Source: Bacteroides ndongoniae (lineage in GTDB: Bacteria; Bacteroidota; Bacteroidia; Bacteroidales; Bacteroidaceae). From it: 64,000 nucleotides of DNA. Location: NCBI RefSeq assembly GCF_900108345.1, contig NZ_FNVV01000014.1, positions 1,178,001 through 1,242,000 on the forward strand, in the 5' to 3' direction. The notes below the pieces were generated by a model, which saw only the letters and a list, made by a program, of their open reading frames with translations, searched no databases and was not told the DNA's origin. The first letter of the stretch is position 1. The number at the start of each line of letters is the position of its first letter. A program made the position numbers and the translations under genes. Positions 17,654 to 27,375 of this stretch are shown one piece after another.

Positions 17654-18652
17654 TCAAATCATATTCACCTCCGGATGTATTTCCACGCCAAACTTCTCGC
17701 GTACCGCAGCTCGTACTGCATCCGACAAAGCTACAATGTCCGCACCGGTAGCTCCGCCACAGTTGACCAGTACCAGCGCCTGCTTATCGTGCACAGCCGC
17801 ATTCCCCAAGCTTTTACCTTTCCAACCGCACTGTTCAATCATCCAGCCAGCCGGAATCTTCACATGCGTAGCATCCACCTGATAGGATGGCATGGAAGGA
17901 TATTCCTGCAACAACGTTTCATATTTTGCACGCGGAACAATCGGATTCATGAAAAAGCTTCCTGCGTTTCCAAGCACTTTCGGATCGGGCAGTTTACTTT
18001 CGCGAATGCTCACAATCACCTGTCTGACCGTTGCCAGATCAATTTGGGGATATTTCTCCAGCTCCTGACGAATCGTGCCATAGTTCAACGTGTATTGTTC
18101 AGCCTTATTCAAAGCAAAAGTTACATGAGTCACAAAGAAAGATTTCATGTCAGGTCTCTTAAACACACTGTTCCGATAGGCATAACCACACTCTTCAACG
18201 CCGAAAACTCGCTTGTCTCCGTGCACATCCACCGTTTCCACACAGCTTATCAGATCTTTCACTTCGACGCCATAGGCACCAATATTCTGTACGGCGCTGG
18301 CTCCTACCTCACCGGGTATCAGGGAAAGATTTTCGGCACCATAATATCCGTGCTCTACGCAATAAGCAACAAAATCATCCCAAATGACACCTGCACCTAC
18401 ACGCAACCATACTTTTTCGGCATCCTGATTCACCATTTCAATCGATTTGATAGCCGAATGTAATACAGTTCCTTCAAAATCGCCTAAAAACAACAAATTA
18501 CTGCCGCTCCCGACATGCAAATAAGGAGAGGAAATCTGTCCCTCTGCAATCAAGGCCTTCAATTCTTCCACCGAGGCATATTCAAGCCACCTTCCAGCTT
18601 TGACATCAAGACCAAATGTATTAGGTATGTTTCTCCCTTTTTCGAAAATCAT
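17654..18652 (-). CDS. murB: UDP-N-acetylenolpyruvoylglucosamine reductase
   Basis: 332 residues, type I MurB length. FAD-binding stretch LHVGSGSNLLFLGDFEGTVL, catalytic serine in VLGNAGSFFMNPIV, and the active-site arginine region YAYRNSVFK are present. It reduces UDP-GlcNAc-enolpyruvate to UDP-MurNAc in the cytoplasm, the second committed step of peptidoglycan synthesis. It lies 11 bases after the DUF4348 lipoprotein gene and reads in the same direction. Confidence 0.96.
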   Translation of the reverse strand: MIFEKGRNIPNTFGLDVKAGRWLEYASVEELKALIAEGQISSPYLHVGSGSNLLFLGDFEGTVLHSAIKSIEMVNQDAEKVWLRVGAGVIWDDFVAYCVEHGYYGAENLSLIPGEVGASAVQNIGAYGVEVKDLISCVETVDVHGDKRVFGVEECGYAYRNSVFKRPDMKSFFVTHVTFALNKAEQYTLNYGTIRQELEKYPQIDLATVRQVIVSIRESKLPDPKVLGNAGSFFMNPIVPRAKYETLLQEYPSMPSYQVDATHVKIPAGWMIEQCGWKGKSLGNAAVHDKQALVLVNCGGATGADIVALSDAVRAAVREKFGVEIHPEVNMI

Positions 18653-18663
18653 ATTCCAAAAGC

Positions 18664-19521
18664 TTAAATACTTGTATCTTCGTACTTATACAATTCCCAT
18701 TCGCCCTTCTTCTTCCGAAAATAAAACACATTGGAGTAACCATTTCCAATTCCGTTCACCTTGAGAATTTTCGAATCGGACAAATCCTCATTCTTCTGTC
18801 CGTAATTGATGTTAGACAACTGATCCGTCGGCAAGGTAGGCCGAAAAGCAAACCACTGATCTACAGATAATGTTGTTTCCAATATTGAGAATTCGTCGTC
18901 CGGATCGATTGTTACAAATCTCAACGGATTACAAATATGCGTCCTCTGATACAAACTATCGGAAGCAAAATGCGCATAAAAATCTACAAAGTTCTGATTT
19001 GCATCTTTCTCCATATGCCGCAAATTAATGGCTTCGAGCATCCACATACCTTTTTTACGCTCAAAATAGTATTTCTTCACCATATGTGTCTGCAAGAAAA
19101 TCCACTCAACTTGCACAGAGGTCAAAGTCGTATCCCCAATCAAGTCCATATCTTCTTCGTTATCGAAAAGCATGGTGTAATAACTTTGACGAGTGAACAA
19201 ATAATCATGCTTCCACTCTTCCTTTTGGATACGCAAAGGGGTATCAACGTTATAATAAGGCAGGGGGAAAACTGTTCTTTGCCGTTGCAAAGCCTCATCG
19301 GAAGCATAATTAAAAATAAAATCATCAAATAGCTCATCTGCCTCCATCGGTTTAGGAGTCTCTGCTTCTGCTATTTGATTCAAGGAATCAGCTTCGCTAC
19401 CCTGATGCGAAGCTGAATCCACTAAATCTGTTATAGAGGTAAAAGGGTCTATCTTAACTTTCTTATTCCCACAAGAACAACAAACAGCCAAGATGAAGAA
19501 CCCTAAAAATATTTTTTTCAT
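18664..19521 (-). CDS. DUF4348-type lipoprotein
   Basis: 285 residues. A lipoprotein signal peptide (FLGFFILAVCCSCG, with cysteine in the lipobox) is followed by a short acidic linker and a soluble domain that begins ELFDDFIFNYASDEALQ and ends with FYFRKKKGEWELYKYEDT. This matches the Bacteroidetes family DUF4348, function unknown. Probably outer-membrane or periplasmic. It sits between tdh (18 bases) and murB (11 bases), so the three may form one transcript. Confidence 0.75.
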   Translation of the reverse strand: MKKIFLGFFILAVCCSCGNKKVKIDPFTSITDLVDSASHQGSEADSLNQIAEAETPKPMEADELFDDFIFNYASDEALQRQRTVFPLPYYNVDTPLRIQKEEWKHDYLFTRQSYYTMLFDNEEDMDLIGDTTLTSVQVEWIFLQTHMVKKYYFERKKGMWMLEAINLRHMEKDANQNFVDFYAHFASDSLYQRTHICNPLRFVTIDPDDEFSILETTLSVDQWFAFRPTLPTDQLSNINYGQKNEDLSDSKILKVNGIGNGYSNVFYFRKKKGEWELYKYEDTSI

Positions 19522-19539
19522 CTTTTACGGACCTCAAGG

Positions 19540-20496
19540 TCACTTTTTAAATTTAGCTCTCAGTTTTTCAAGCATATCAACAGTCATTGACTCAAGATCA
19601 TATTGAGGCTTCCAGTCCCATTCTTCACGGGCACAAGAATCATCCAACGAATCGGGCCAGCTATCTGCAATAGCTTGTTTCAGCGGATCAACCTTATATT
19701 CCATTTCAAAATCGGGAACATGCTTTTTGATTGCCGCATAAATAATTTCGGGAGAAAAACTCATGGAAGCAACATTAAACGCATTGCGATGTTTCAATCG
19801 GGCAGGGTCAGCTTCCATCAACGAAATAGCAGCATTCAATGCATCGGGCATGTACATCATATCCATATATGTACCCTCCTTAATCGGACAAATAAACTTT
19901 TCACCCTTCACTGCAGAATAGTAGATATCAACTGCATAATCGGTTGTTCCACCACCCGGAGGAGTCACATTGGAAATGATACCTGGGAAACGAACAGCAC
20001 GGGTATCTACGCCATATTTCGTGTAATAATAATCACTCAACAGCTCTGTAGTTACTTTCGTAACGCCATACATCGTACGAGGACGCTGAATGGTATCCTG
20101 AGGAGTTTTAACATGAGGAGTAGATTCTCCAAACGAACCAATAGAACTTGGAGTAAACACAGCACATCCATACTCGCGTGCAACTTCCAAGACATTCCAT
20201 AACCCGTCAATGCCGACCTTCCAAGCCATAGCCGGACGACTTTCTGCAACAACAGACAACAATGCAGCCAAGTTGTAAATCGTATCAATCTTAAATTGAC
20301 GTGCTACCACCTCAATGGATTGACGATCGGTTACGTCAGCTATAGCCGAAGGGCCTGACGCCTTTAACTCTCCTTGTGGCATAGCACTTGGGATATATCC
20401 GGCCACAACATGGTCATCACCATAACGTTTACGCAACTCTAATGTGAGCTCAGAACCGATCTGCCCGGTAGCTCCAATTACCAAAATATTCTTCAT
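19540..20496 (-). CDS. tdh: L-threonine 3-dehydrogenase, SDR type
   Basis: 318 residues of the extended short-chain dehydrogenase family: nucleotide-binding GATGQIGSE at the N-terminus, NLAALLSVVAE and the YxxxK pair in MYGVTKVTTE, with FPGIISNVTPPGGGTTDYAVD as the threonine-dehydrogenase subgroup signature. It oxidises threonine to 2-amino-3-ketobutyrate. The divergent neighbour is kbl, which uses that product, and this pairing supports the call over a plain sugar epimerase. Confidence 0.9.
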   Translation of the reverse strand: MKNILVIGATGQIGSELTLELRKRYGDDHVVAGYIPSAMPQGELKASGPSAIADVTDRQSIEVVARQFKIDTIYNLAALLSVVAESRPAMAWKVGIDGLWNVLEVAREYGCAVFTPSSIGSFGESTPHVKTPQDTIQRPRTMYGVTKVTTELLSDYYYTKYGVDTRAVRFPGIISNVTPPGGGTTDYAVDIYYSAVKGEKFICPIKEGTYMDMMYMPDALNAAISLMEADPARLKHRNAFNVASMSFSPEIIYAAIKKHVPDFEMEYKVDPLKQAIADSWPDSLDDSCAREEWDWKPQYDLESMTVDMLEKLRAKFKK

Positions 20497-20650
20497 ACGA
20501 CTTATTTATTAAGGTGTTGTTAGTATCGGGAGGCAAATATACGCACTTTTTTTTCATTTTTCTATCAACTTGCTATTGTTTATTTAGAGAAAAATGATGT
20601 TCTTTGTAGAGAATGTAACAAAAGAACATATCACCTTAAAAGATAAAATT

Positions 20651-21838
20651 ATGTACGGTAAAATGCAAGATTATCTCAGCAAGACACTTGCCGAGATTAA
20701 AGAAGCCGGACTCTACAAAGAAGAACGGCTCATCGAAAGCCCACAACAGGCTGCCATCACAGTAAAAGGGAAAGAAGTTCTGAACTTCTGCGCCAACAAT
20801 TACCTCGGATTGTCCAACAATCCTCGCCTGATTGCCGCAGCTCAGCAGATGATGGATCGCCGCGGATACGGTATGTCGTCTGTACGCTTCATCTGTGGAA
20901 CACAAGATATTCATAAAGAACTGGAAGCCGCCATTTCCGATTACTTCCACACCGAAGACACAATCCTGTATGCCGCCTGCTTCGATGCCAACGGCGGTGT
21001 CTTCGAGCCACTCTTTACCGAAGAAGATGCCATCATCTCCGATTCATTAAACCACGCTTCCATCATCGACGGTGTGCGCCTGTGCAAAGCTAAACGCTAC
21101 CGTTATGCCAACGCCAACATGGAAGAACTGGAGAAGTGCCTGCAAGAAGCTCAAGCTCAACGTTTCCGCATCGTAGTTACCGACGGAGTATTCTCAATGG
21201 ATGGCAATGTCGCTCCAATGGATAAGATCTGTGATCTTGCCGAGAAATACGATGCTCTTGTTATGGTCGACGAATCTCACTCAGCCGGAGTAGTAGGAGC
21301 AACCGGACATGGTGTCAGCGAATTGTACAACACTTATGGCCGGGTAGATATTTATACCGGAACATTAGGAAAAGCGTTTGGCGGTGCTATGGGTGGCTTT
21401 ACTACCGGACGCAAAGAAATCATCGACTTGCTTCGTCAGCGTAGTCGTCCTTACCTGTTCTCTAATTCTGTAGCTCCTGCCGTAATCGGTGCCAGTCTGG
21501 AAGTTTTCAAAATGCTGAAAGAGAGCAACGCATTGCATGATAAGCTGGTAGAAAATGTCAATTACTTCAGAGACAAAATGACCGCTGCCGGATTCGACAT
21601 CAAGCCGACTCAAAGTGCAATCTGTGCCGTAATGCTCTATGATGCCAAGTTATCGCAAATCTATGCAGCACGCATGCAAGAAGAAGGTATCTATGTAACA
21701 GGTTTCTATTATCCCGTAGTGCCTAAAGGCCAGGCTCGTATTCGTGTACAGATTTCTGCAGGTCACGAAAAAGAACATTTGGACAAATGCATCGAGGCAT
21801 TCATAAAAGTAGGAAAAGAACTTAATGTACTGAAATAA
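20651..21838 (+). CDS. kbl: Glycine C-acetyltransferase (2-amino-3-ketobutyrate CoA ligase)
   Basis: 395 residues from ATG 20651 (MYGKMQDYLSKTLAEIK). An upstream ATG at 20594 stays in frame but adds residues unlike the family. It is an alpha-oxoamine synthase: VDESHSAGVVGATGHG, the PLP lysine in GTLGKAFGGAMGG, and the C-terminal GQARIRVQISAGHEKEHLD. It splits 2-amino-3-ketobutyrate with CoA to glycine and acetyl-CoA, completing the threonine route begun by the divergent tdh. Confidence 0.94.
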   Translation: MYGKMQDYLSKTLAEIKEAGLYKEERLIESPQQAAITVKGKEVLNFCANNYLGLSNNPRLIAAAQQMMDRRGYGMSSVRFICGTQDIHKELEAAISDYFHTEDTILYAACFDANGGVFEPLFTEEDAIISDSLNHASIIDGVRLCKAKRYRYANANMEELEKCLQEAQAQRFRIVVTDGVFSMDGNVAPMDKICDLAEKYDALVMVDESHSAGVVGATGHGVSELYNTYGRVDIYTGTLGKAFGGAMGGFTTGRKEIIDLLRQRSRPYLFSNSVAPAVIGASLEVFKMLKESNALHDKLVENVNYFRDKMTAAGFDIKPTQSAICAVMLYDAKLSQIYAARMQEEGIYVTGFYYPVVPKGQARIRVQISAGHEKEHLDKCIEAFIKVGKELNVLK

Positions 21839-21863
21839 TATTCAGCGTCCATAAGTAAAACAA

Positions 21864-21909
21864 AGAAGCGGTAAAGATTGCCCAATAAATCAGCAACTTT
21901 ACCGCTTCT
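21864..21909. terminator. Bidirectional terminator between kbl and ferritin
   Basis: AGAAGCGGTAAAG pairs with CTTTACCGCTTCT across a ~20-base loop, flanked by A and T runs, between the convergent genes. Confidence 0.8.
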
Positions 21910-21932
21910 ATTATATTTGTGTATACAATCGC

Positions 21933-22415
21933 TTACTTGCGTTCTCCCAGCTTAGAGTCGATGAAGAAAATACCAGCAGCACCAGCCTTCTTTATCATAT
22001 CCACCACACCAGCAGCTGTAGCCTCTTCCTCAACTTGCTCGCGTACAAATCCCCACAAGAAGTCCTGAGAAGCCTTGTCTTTTTCGGCCGCAGCAACATC
22101 AACAAGTGCATCAATCATCTTTGATACACGGCATTCGTGTTCATAAACCTGCTCGAAGACTTCCAATGGAGTACCAAAATCATTCGGAACAACATCAATC
22201 TTGTCCAACGCAGCCTTTCCACCACGCTTAATAATATAAGAAGCCAGTTCACATGCATGTGAGTGCTCTTCAAATGATTGTTTTTTCAGCCAAGAAGCCA
22301 TTCCACAATAGCCTTCCTTTTCCATATAGAAAGACATTGCTAAATACAGGTTAGAAGACCACATTTCAGCAGTAATCTGCTCATTGATTGCGTTTTGTAA
22401 TTTTTCTGTTATCAT
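21933..22415 (-). CDS. ftnA: Ferritin (FtnA type)
   Basis: 160 residues, four-helix ferritin. The dinuclear iron ligands are in NEQITAEMWSSNLYLAM (glutamate and tyrosine), KQSFEEHSHACEL (E-x-x-H), and the later glutamates DFLWGFVREQVEEE. It oxidises and stores iron in a 24-mer shell. The gene stands alone, with a large palindrome at its promoter, and the converging kbl transcript is closed by a terminator. Confidence 0.95.
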   Translation of the reverse strand: MITEKLQNAINEQITAEMWSSNLYLAMSFYMEKEGYCGMASWLKKQSFEEHSHACELASYIIKRGGKAALDKIDVVPNDFGTPLEVFEQVYEHECRVSKMIDALVDVAAAEKDKASQDFLWGFVREQVEEEATAAGVVDMIKKAGAAGIFFIDSKLGERK

Positions 22416-22436
22416 AATTATGAGTTATTTAAAAGT

Positions 22437-22463
22437 TTATATTTGTAATGATTACAAATATAA
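22437..22463 (-). promoter_or_regulatory. 27-bp palindrome over the ferritin promoter; Fur/PerR-like box
   Basis: A perfect 13-1-13 palindrome centred on 22450 contains TTGTAATGATTACAA (22443-22457), the 7-1-7 layout of Fur-family boxes. On the minus strand TATATTTG (22455-22462) is a perfect -7 box, so the palindrome covers the promoter. The binding regulator is inferred only. Confidence 0.6.
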
Positions 22464-22500
22464 CAACAACACAGTAAAATTGTTCTTCCAATAACATTTT

Positions 22501-23670
22501 TTATACAAAAAAACTATATTCATCAGAAGTATAGCTTTGCGGCAATTCACGGCAATTGTAACTGGAAGCCATAATTTCCCCGTAAGCACCAGCCGAACGT
22601 AGAGCAATCAGATCGCCGCGCCTTACCTTATTTAAATCAATGGCCTTACCAAACACATCCGAAGATTCACAAATAGGTCCAACTACGTCATAAGTTTCAG
22701 GAGCCTCATCAGAAGTTATATTTTCAATCTTATGATATGCCTGATAAAGAGCAGGACGAATAAGATCGGTCATACCGGCATCCAGAATGGCAAACTGTTT
22801 ATTAGTACCCTGTTTTACATATAATACTTTTGATATCAGCGAACCACACTGCGCAACGACTGAGCGGCCTAATTCGAAATGCAAAGTCTGATAAGAACGC
22901 AACTTCAGGCAATTATCATAAGTTTCAAAATAACTTTTGAAATCGGGAACAGCCTGACGGTTCGGATGTGCATAATCAATGCCTAGTCCTCCCCCAACAT
23001 TTACATATTCAATACGAATGTGCCGCGCCTCCAGCTTATCCTGCAACTCATTTACACGATTACAAAGTGCAGCAAAGTCACCCATATCCAAAATTTGTGA
23101 ACCAATATGAAAATGCAAACCAATAAACTTCACGTTTTTCAAATCTTGCGCCAAGTCTATTACACGGTCCATATCAGCCATATTAATACCAAACTTGTTC
23201 TCTGCCAGCCCAGTCGTGATATTGGCATGTGTATGAGCACCTACATCAGGATTAATCCGGAAAGCAACATTAGCCACTTTTCCTTTTGCCGCAGCCAGTT
23301 CATTAATAATCTCTAATTCAGGAATAGATTCCACATTAAAACAAAATATGTTATAATCCAATCCCAGATTGATTTCCCAATCTGCCTTACCTACACCAGC
23401 ATAAACAATCTTATCAGCAGGGAAACCAGCCTTAATAGCTGCACGTATTTCACCCCCACTCACACAATCAGCTCCCAATCCACTCTCACGAATGATAGTC
23501 AGCAACTTTGGATTTGCATTGGCTTTTACAGCATAATGAACAAAATAATTATCATACTTTGCTAATTCTCGGCGAATACAGTCCAACGTATCACGCAGGA
23601 TCTTCGTATCATAATAATAAAATGGAGTCCGCAATTCGCGAAACTTGTCAACAGGAAATACACCTTTCAT
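22501..23670 (-). CDS. lysA: Diaminopimelate decarboxylase
   Basis: 389 residues, fold type III PLP enzyme. PLP lysine in VHYAVKANANP, GADCVSGGEIRAA, the HIGSQI motif, the GGGLGIDY stretch and the C-terminal substrate motif GPICESSDVF are all present. It makes lysine from meso-diaminopimelate, the last step. The gene order lysC then lysA on the same strand (131-base spacer) makes a small lysine-pathway group. Confidence 0.95.
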   Translation of the reverse strand: MKGVFPVDKFRELRTPFYYYDTKILRDTLDCIRRELAKYDNYFVHYAVKANANPKLLTIIRESGLGADCVSGGEIRAAIKAGFPADKIVYAGVGKADWEINLGLDYNIFCFNVESIPELEIINELAAAKGKVANVAFRINPDVGAHTHANITTGLAENKFGINMADMDRVIDLAQDLKNVKFIGLHFHIGSQILDMGDFAALCNRVNELQDKLEARHIRIEYVNVGGGLGIDYAHPNRQAVPDFKSYFETYDNCLKLRSYQTLHFELGRSVVAQCGSLISKVLYVKQGTNKQFAILDAGMTDLIRPALYQAYHKIENITSDEAPETYDVVGPICESSDVFGKAIDLNKVRRGDLIALRSAGAYGEIMASSYNCRELPQSYTSDEYSFFV

Positions 23671-23800
23671 AAATCAAAACTTTGTTCAGTTAAATATAAA
23701 AAACGCGAATCATATAAACCGCACAGTATGTTCTAAACAAAAACATTCCCCGTACAGTTCATATAATGCGCGTTTCATATCAAATGGTTATACCAGATTT

Positions 23801-25117
23801 TTATTCGTTGAACAACATATCGCTGAGCGATTGCAACGCTTGCTTCTTATCACACTCACGAATAAGGAAAGAAATATTATAATTACTTCCTCCAAAAGAA
23901 ATCATACGGACAGGGATATCACGCATAGCGTCAAGAGCCTTTGCTTCAAAGCCCACATTCTCCCATTCCAAATCGCCTACAACGCAGATAATACACATAT
24001 CCTTGTCTACAGTGACCGTACCATATTTCTTCAGATCATCCAAAATCTCATTCAGATGTTTCGTATTGTCAATAGATACAGAAACTCCGACTTCAGAAGT
24101 ACAGATCATATCGATAGAAGTCTGATAGCTTTCAAAAATCTCAAATACCTTACGCAAGAAACCATAAGCCAGCAACATACGGCTTGACTTAATTTTGATT
24201 GCCGTGATATTATCCTTGGCTGCAACAGCCTTAATCTTACCTTTCTCAGTATCATTGGAAATCAAAGTACCAGGAGCTGTAGGATCCATAGTGTTCAGCA
24301 AACGCACCGGAATATTGGCATACTTGGCAGGCTGAATGCAAGTAGGATGCAATATCTTAGCACCGAAGTAAGCCAACTCTGCAGCTTCTTCAAAATGCAA
24401 ATGACGCACCGGTGAAGTCTTGTCTACAATACGCGGATCATTGTTGTGCATTCCGTCAATATCTGTCCAGATCTGTATTTCATCTGCATTGACAGCTGCA
24501 CCGATCAACGAAGCTGTATAGTCACTTCCTCCTCGCTGCAAATTATCAATCTCGCCATATGCATTGCGGCAGATGAAGCCTTGCGTAATATAAATCTCTG
24601 CATCAGGATACAACTCCAGCTGCATCTGCAATTTCTCCTTTATATAAACAGGATCGGGTTCCGCATTTTTGTCCGTACGCATAAACTCCAAAGCCGGAAG
24701 CAAAACAGACTTCACTCCGCATTCCTGAAGGTAGTAATTCATCATGGATGTAGAAATCAGTTCCCCCTGTGCCAAAACTACTTTTTCCTCGAATAAAGTA
24801 AAAAGATCCTTTGTATAAGAACGGATATAATCAAAATGAGATTTGATTAGTTCCAAGCCTTTTTGCTTATACTCAGAAGTAGCATAAAGTTCATCAATGT
24901 GCTGGCGATATTTCGACTCCAGTCTATTGATAATCTCATTAGCACCCTCCGGATTCTTTTTATACAGATAATCCGAAATTTCCACTAATGTGTTTGTGGT
25001 ACCCGACATGGCTGAAAGGACCACAATCTTACGTTCACCATCGGTAATCAATTTGGCCACTTCTTTCATCCGTTGAGCCGAGCCTACTGAAGTACCTCCA
25101 AACTTTAATACTTTCAT
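23801..25117 (-). CDS. lysC: Aspartate kinase
   Basis: 438 residues, monofunctional. The N-terminal kinase core has MKVLKFGGTSVGSAQRM, VLSAMSGTTNTLVEIS and RGGSDYTASLIGAAVNADE; the C-terminal part holds two ACT domains (ITAIKIKSSRML and ICVVGDLEWENVG) for allosteric control by end products. It makes aspartyl phosphate, the entry to lysine, threonine and methionine. It lies just upstream of lysA. Confidence 0.95.
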   Translation of the reverse strand: MKVLKFGGTSVGSAQRMKEVAKLITDGERKIVVLSAMSGTTNTLVEISDYLYKKNPEGANEIINRLESKYRQHIDELYATSEYKQKGLELIKSHFDYIRSYTKDLFTLFEEKVVLAQGELISTSMMNYYLQECGVKSVLLPALEFMRTDKNAEPDPVYIKEKLQMQLELYPDAEIYITQGFICRNAYGEIDNLQRGGSDYTASLIGAAVNADEIQIWTDIDGMHNNDPRIVDKTSPVRHLHFEEAAELAYFGAKILHPTCIQPAKYANIPVRLLNTMDPTAPGTLISNDTEKGKIKAVAAKDNITAIKIKSSRMLLAYGFLRKVFEIFESYQTSIDMICTSEVGVSVSIDNTKHLNEILDDLKKYGTVTVDKDMCIICVVGDLEWENVGFEAKALDAMRDIPVRMISFGGSNYNISFLIRECDKKQALQSLSDMLFNE

Positions 25118-25191
25118 TTTCGTTCTTAATATTTATTAGTTTATTGTTACAAGTCGCAAGGCAAACACCTACAACTTCTTATTTTACATAT

Positions 25192-25872
25192 TTATTCTTT
25201 TTCTGTCACTTCCTGAATACGATGATCGGAACAGCGGTATATTCTTCCTGCAAATTCACGCAACAGCTGCAAGTTGTGCGTCGTCATAACAACCAATGCT
25301 CCCTGTTCACTCAAACCATGCAACAGGTTCACAATAGCATGTCCGGTCTCCACATCCAGATTTCCGGTTGGCTCATCGGCCAAGATAATTTCCGGAGAAT
25401 TCAGAACCGCGCGCGCTATCACAATGCGCTGCTGTTCACCGCCAGATAATTCATTCGGGAATTTATATCCTTTGTTTCCCATTCCTACCAGTTCCAGAAC
25501 CTCAGCTATACGTTCCTTAATCTCAGCCTTGTTCTTCCAACCGGTGGCACGAAGCACAAACTCCAGATTATCATTTACGGTACGGTCAATGAGCAGCTGG
25601 AAGTCCTGAAACACAATGCCCAGTTTCCGACGTAACTGCGGGATATGTTTCCGCTTTATGTGCCTCATATCATACCCCAACACTTCCGCTTCACCGGCAG
25701 CAATATCCAGCTCACCATAAAATGTCTTCAGCAAACTGGTCTTTCCCGAGCCTACCTTTCCTATCAGGAAAATAAATTCTCCCCTTCGGAACTGCAAATT
25801 TACATCATTCAGTATGCTCAGTTCTTGCTGACGTATTTCTACATTTTCATATTTTATCAAGACATCCTCCAT
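25192..25872 (-). CDS. ftsE: FtsE-like ABC ATPase
   Basis: 226 residues. Walker A is GKVGSGKTS, Q-loop VFQDFQLL, signature LSGGEQQRIVIARA and Walker B IILADEPTGNLD, then MTTHN. The length and the FQDFQLL text fit FtsE, the ATPase that with FtsX controls peptidoglycan hydrolysis at the septum. No ftsX is beside it in this window, so the subfamily call is by sequence only. It follows hisIE by 38 bases in the same direction. Confidence 0.8.
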   Translation of the reverse strand: MEDVLIKYENVEIRQQELSILNDVNLQFRRGEFIFLIGKVGSGKTSLLKTFYGELDIAAGEAEVLGYDMRHIKRKHIPQLRRKLGIVFQDFQLLIDRTVNDNLEFVLRATGWKNKAEIKERIAEVLELVGMGNKGYKFPNELSGGEQQRIVIARAVLNSPEIILADEPTGNLDVETGHAIVNLLHGLSEQGALVVMTTHNLQLLREFAGRIYRCSDHRIQEVTEKE

Positions 25873-25910
25873 ATGTACTGCAAGTCATCAGCCTATGCCG
25901 GTTTCTCCTA

Positions 25911-26522
25911 TCAATGTTTTTTCCACGTCGAACTGTGACGTTCCTGCAATTCGCGTGCCAGGTCTTCAATGCGGTATCCCTTCGACGTCAACAGTACAAT
26001 CAGGTGATACAACAAATCAGCTCCTTCGTAAATCAGTCTCTCGTCTGTTCCGTTACAGGCTTCAATCACCGTTTCAACAGCTTCCTCGCCTACCTTTTGT
26101 GCCATTTTATTCACTCCAGAACGAAACAGGCTGGTCGTATACGAACCCTCAGGCATTTCTTCGTGACGTTTGTCTATAAAATCCTGCAATAACTTCAGAA
26201 ACATGACAGGCTCTTCATTTTTCTCACCCCAGCAAGTATCTGTTCCAAGATGACACACCGGTCCTACCGGATGAACCTGAATCAACAATGTATCTTTATC
26301 GCAATCTTCCTTCATAGAAACTACATTCAGGAAATTGCCACTTTCTTCACCTTTTGTCCACAAACGGTTCTTTGTCCGGCTGAAAAAGGTCACTTTTCCG
26401 GTCTCCACCGTTTTATCATAAGCTTCTTTGTTCATAAAGCCCAACATCAGGACTTTAGCAGTATCTGCATCCTGTATAATAGCTGGAACAAGTCCATTCA
26501 TCTTATCAAAATCCATTTCCAT
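25911..26522 (-). CDS. hisIE: Bifunctional phosphoribosyl-AMP cyclohydrolase/phosphoribosyl-ATP diphosphatase
   Basis: 203 residues. The N-terminal HisI half (1-~110) has MLGFMNKEAYDKTVETG, TKGEESGNFL and the metal cysteines in DTCWGE; the C-terminal HisE half has the helical KVGEEAVETVIEAC and ADLLYHLIVLL. It carries out steps 2 and 3 of histidine synthesis. It is last of the his genes here, downstream of hisF by 28 bases. Confidence 0.96.
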   Translation of the reverse strand: MEMDFDKMNGLVPAIIQDADTAKVLMLGFMNKEAYDKTVETGKVTFFSRTKNRLWTKGEESGNFLNVVSMKEDCDKDTLLIQVHPVGPVCHLGTDTCWGEKNEEPVMFLKLLQDFIDKRHEEMPEGSYTTSLFRSGVNKMAQKVGEEAVETVIEACNGTDERLIYEGADLLYHLIVLLTSKGYRIEDLARELQERHSSTWKKH

Positions 26523-26550
26523 TCAAAAATTAGTTATTTTACAGATCAAC

Positions 26551-27306
26551 TTAACGTCTCATTGCAATACCTTGGGCACAAAGATACGATTTTAATTCGG
26601 GAATTTTTATTTCTCCGAAATGAAAAACACTGGCAGCCAACGCAGCGTCGGCTTTTCCCTGCATAAAAACGTCTCTGAAATGCTCTTTTTTCCCTGCTCC
26701 ACCAGATGCAATAACCGGTATGGACAAAGTTTCCGACATCGCCGAAAGCGCCTCATTGGCATACCCGTTTTTCACACCATCGTGATCCATACTGGTAAAC
26801 AAGACTTCTCCTGCTCCCCGTTCCTGAGCTTCTTTCACCCAAGCAAACAGTTCTTTGTCAGTTTCCACCCGTCCACCATTAAGATAACACCACCATCCTT
26901 TATCCGACAGTTTGGCGTCAACAGCCAGCACACACACCTGCGAACCGAAATGCTTGGCTATCTCGTCTATCAGTTCAGGCCGACGGATAGCTGCCGAATT
27001 AACAGATATCTTATCAGCACCTGCACTCAACAACCGGTCTACGTCACTCAATTCGTGAATTCCCCCACCAACCGTAAAAGGTATGCTGATATTGGCAGCG
27101 ATACGTTTCACCAATTCAACAAAAGTCTTACGACCTTCAAAACTGGCTGTAATATCCAAAAAGACTAATTCGTCCGCTCCCTGTTCACTGTAGGCACGAG
27201 CCAGTTCAACAGGATCGCCCGCCTGACGCAGATTCACAAAATTCGTGCCTTTTACGGTTTGTCCATTCTTGATGTCAAGACAAGGTATTATTCTTTTCGC
27301 TAACAC
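26551..27306 (-). CDS. hisF: Imidazole glycerol phosphate synthase, cyclase subunit
   Basis: 251 residues from GTG 27306 (VLAKRIIPCLDIKNGQTVKG); the family starts MLAKRIIPCLD. An ATG at 27351 would add 15 residues without homology. The (beta/alpha)8 barrel shows both phosphate-binding motifs (FTVGGGIHE and IASGGAGKKEHF) and the catalytic aspartates (CLDI and DKISVNSAA). With HisH it makes IGP and AICAR. Confidence 0.93.
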   Translation of the reverse strand: MLAKRIIPCLDIKNGQTVKGTNFVNLRQAGDPVELARAYSEQGADELVFLDITASFEGRKTFVELVKRIAANISIPFTVGGGIHELSDVDRLLSAGADKISVNSAAIRRPELIDEIAKHFGSQVCVLAVDAKLSDKGWWCYLNGGRVETDKELFAWVKEAQERGAGEVLFTSMDHDGVKNGYANEALSAMSETLSIPVIASGGAGKKEHFRDVFMQGKADAALAASVFHFGEIKIPELKSYLCAQGIAMRR

Positions 27307-27375
27307 AATTCTATTATTTATTATTTCATCATTCTTTATCTTCTCATGCACCTGTCAGTTGCTGTAGGGCATCAT

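Noticed and set aside
20594..20650. Longer N-terminus of kbl from ATG 20,594
   Set aside because: The extra 19 residues do not look like the family, which starts near MYGKMQDYL.
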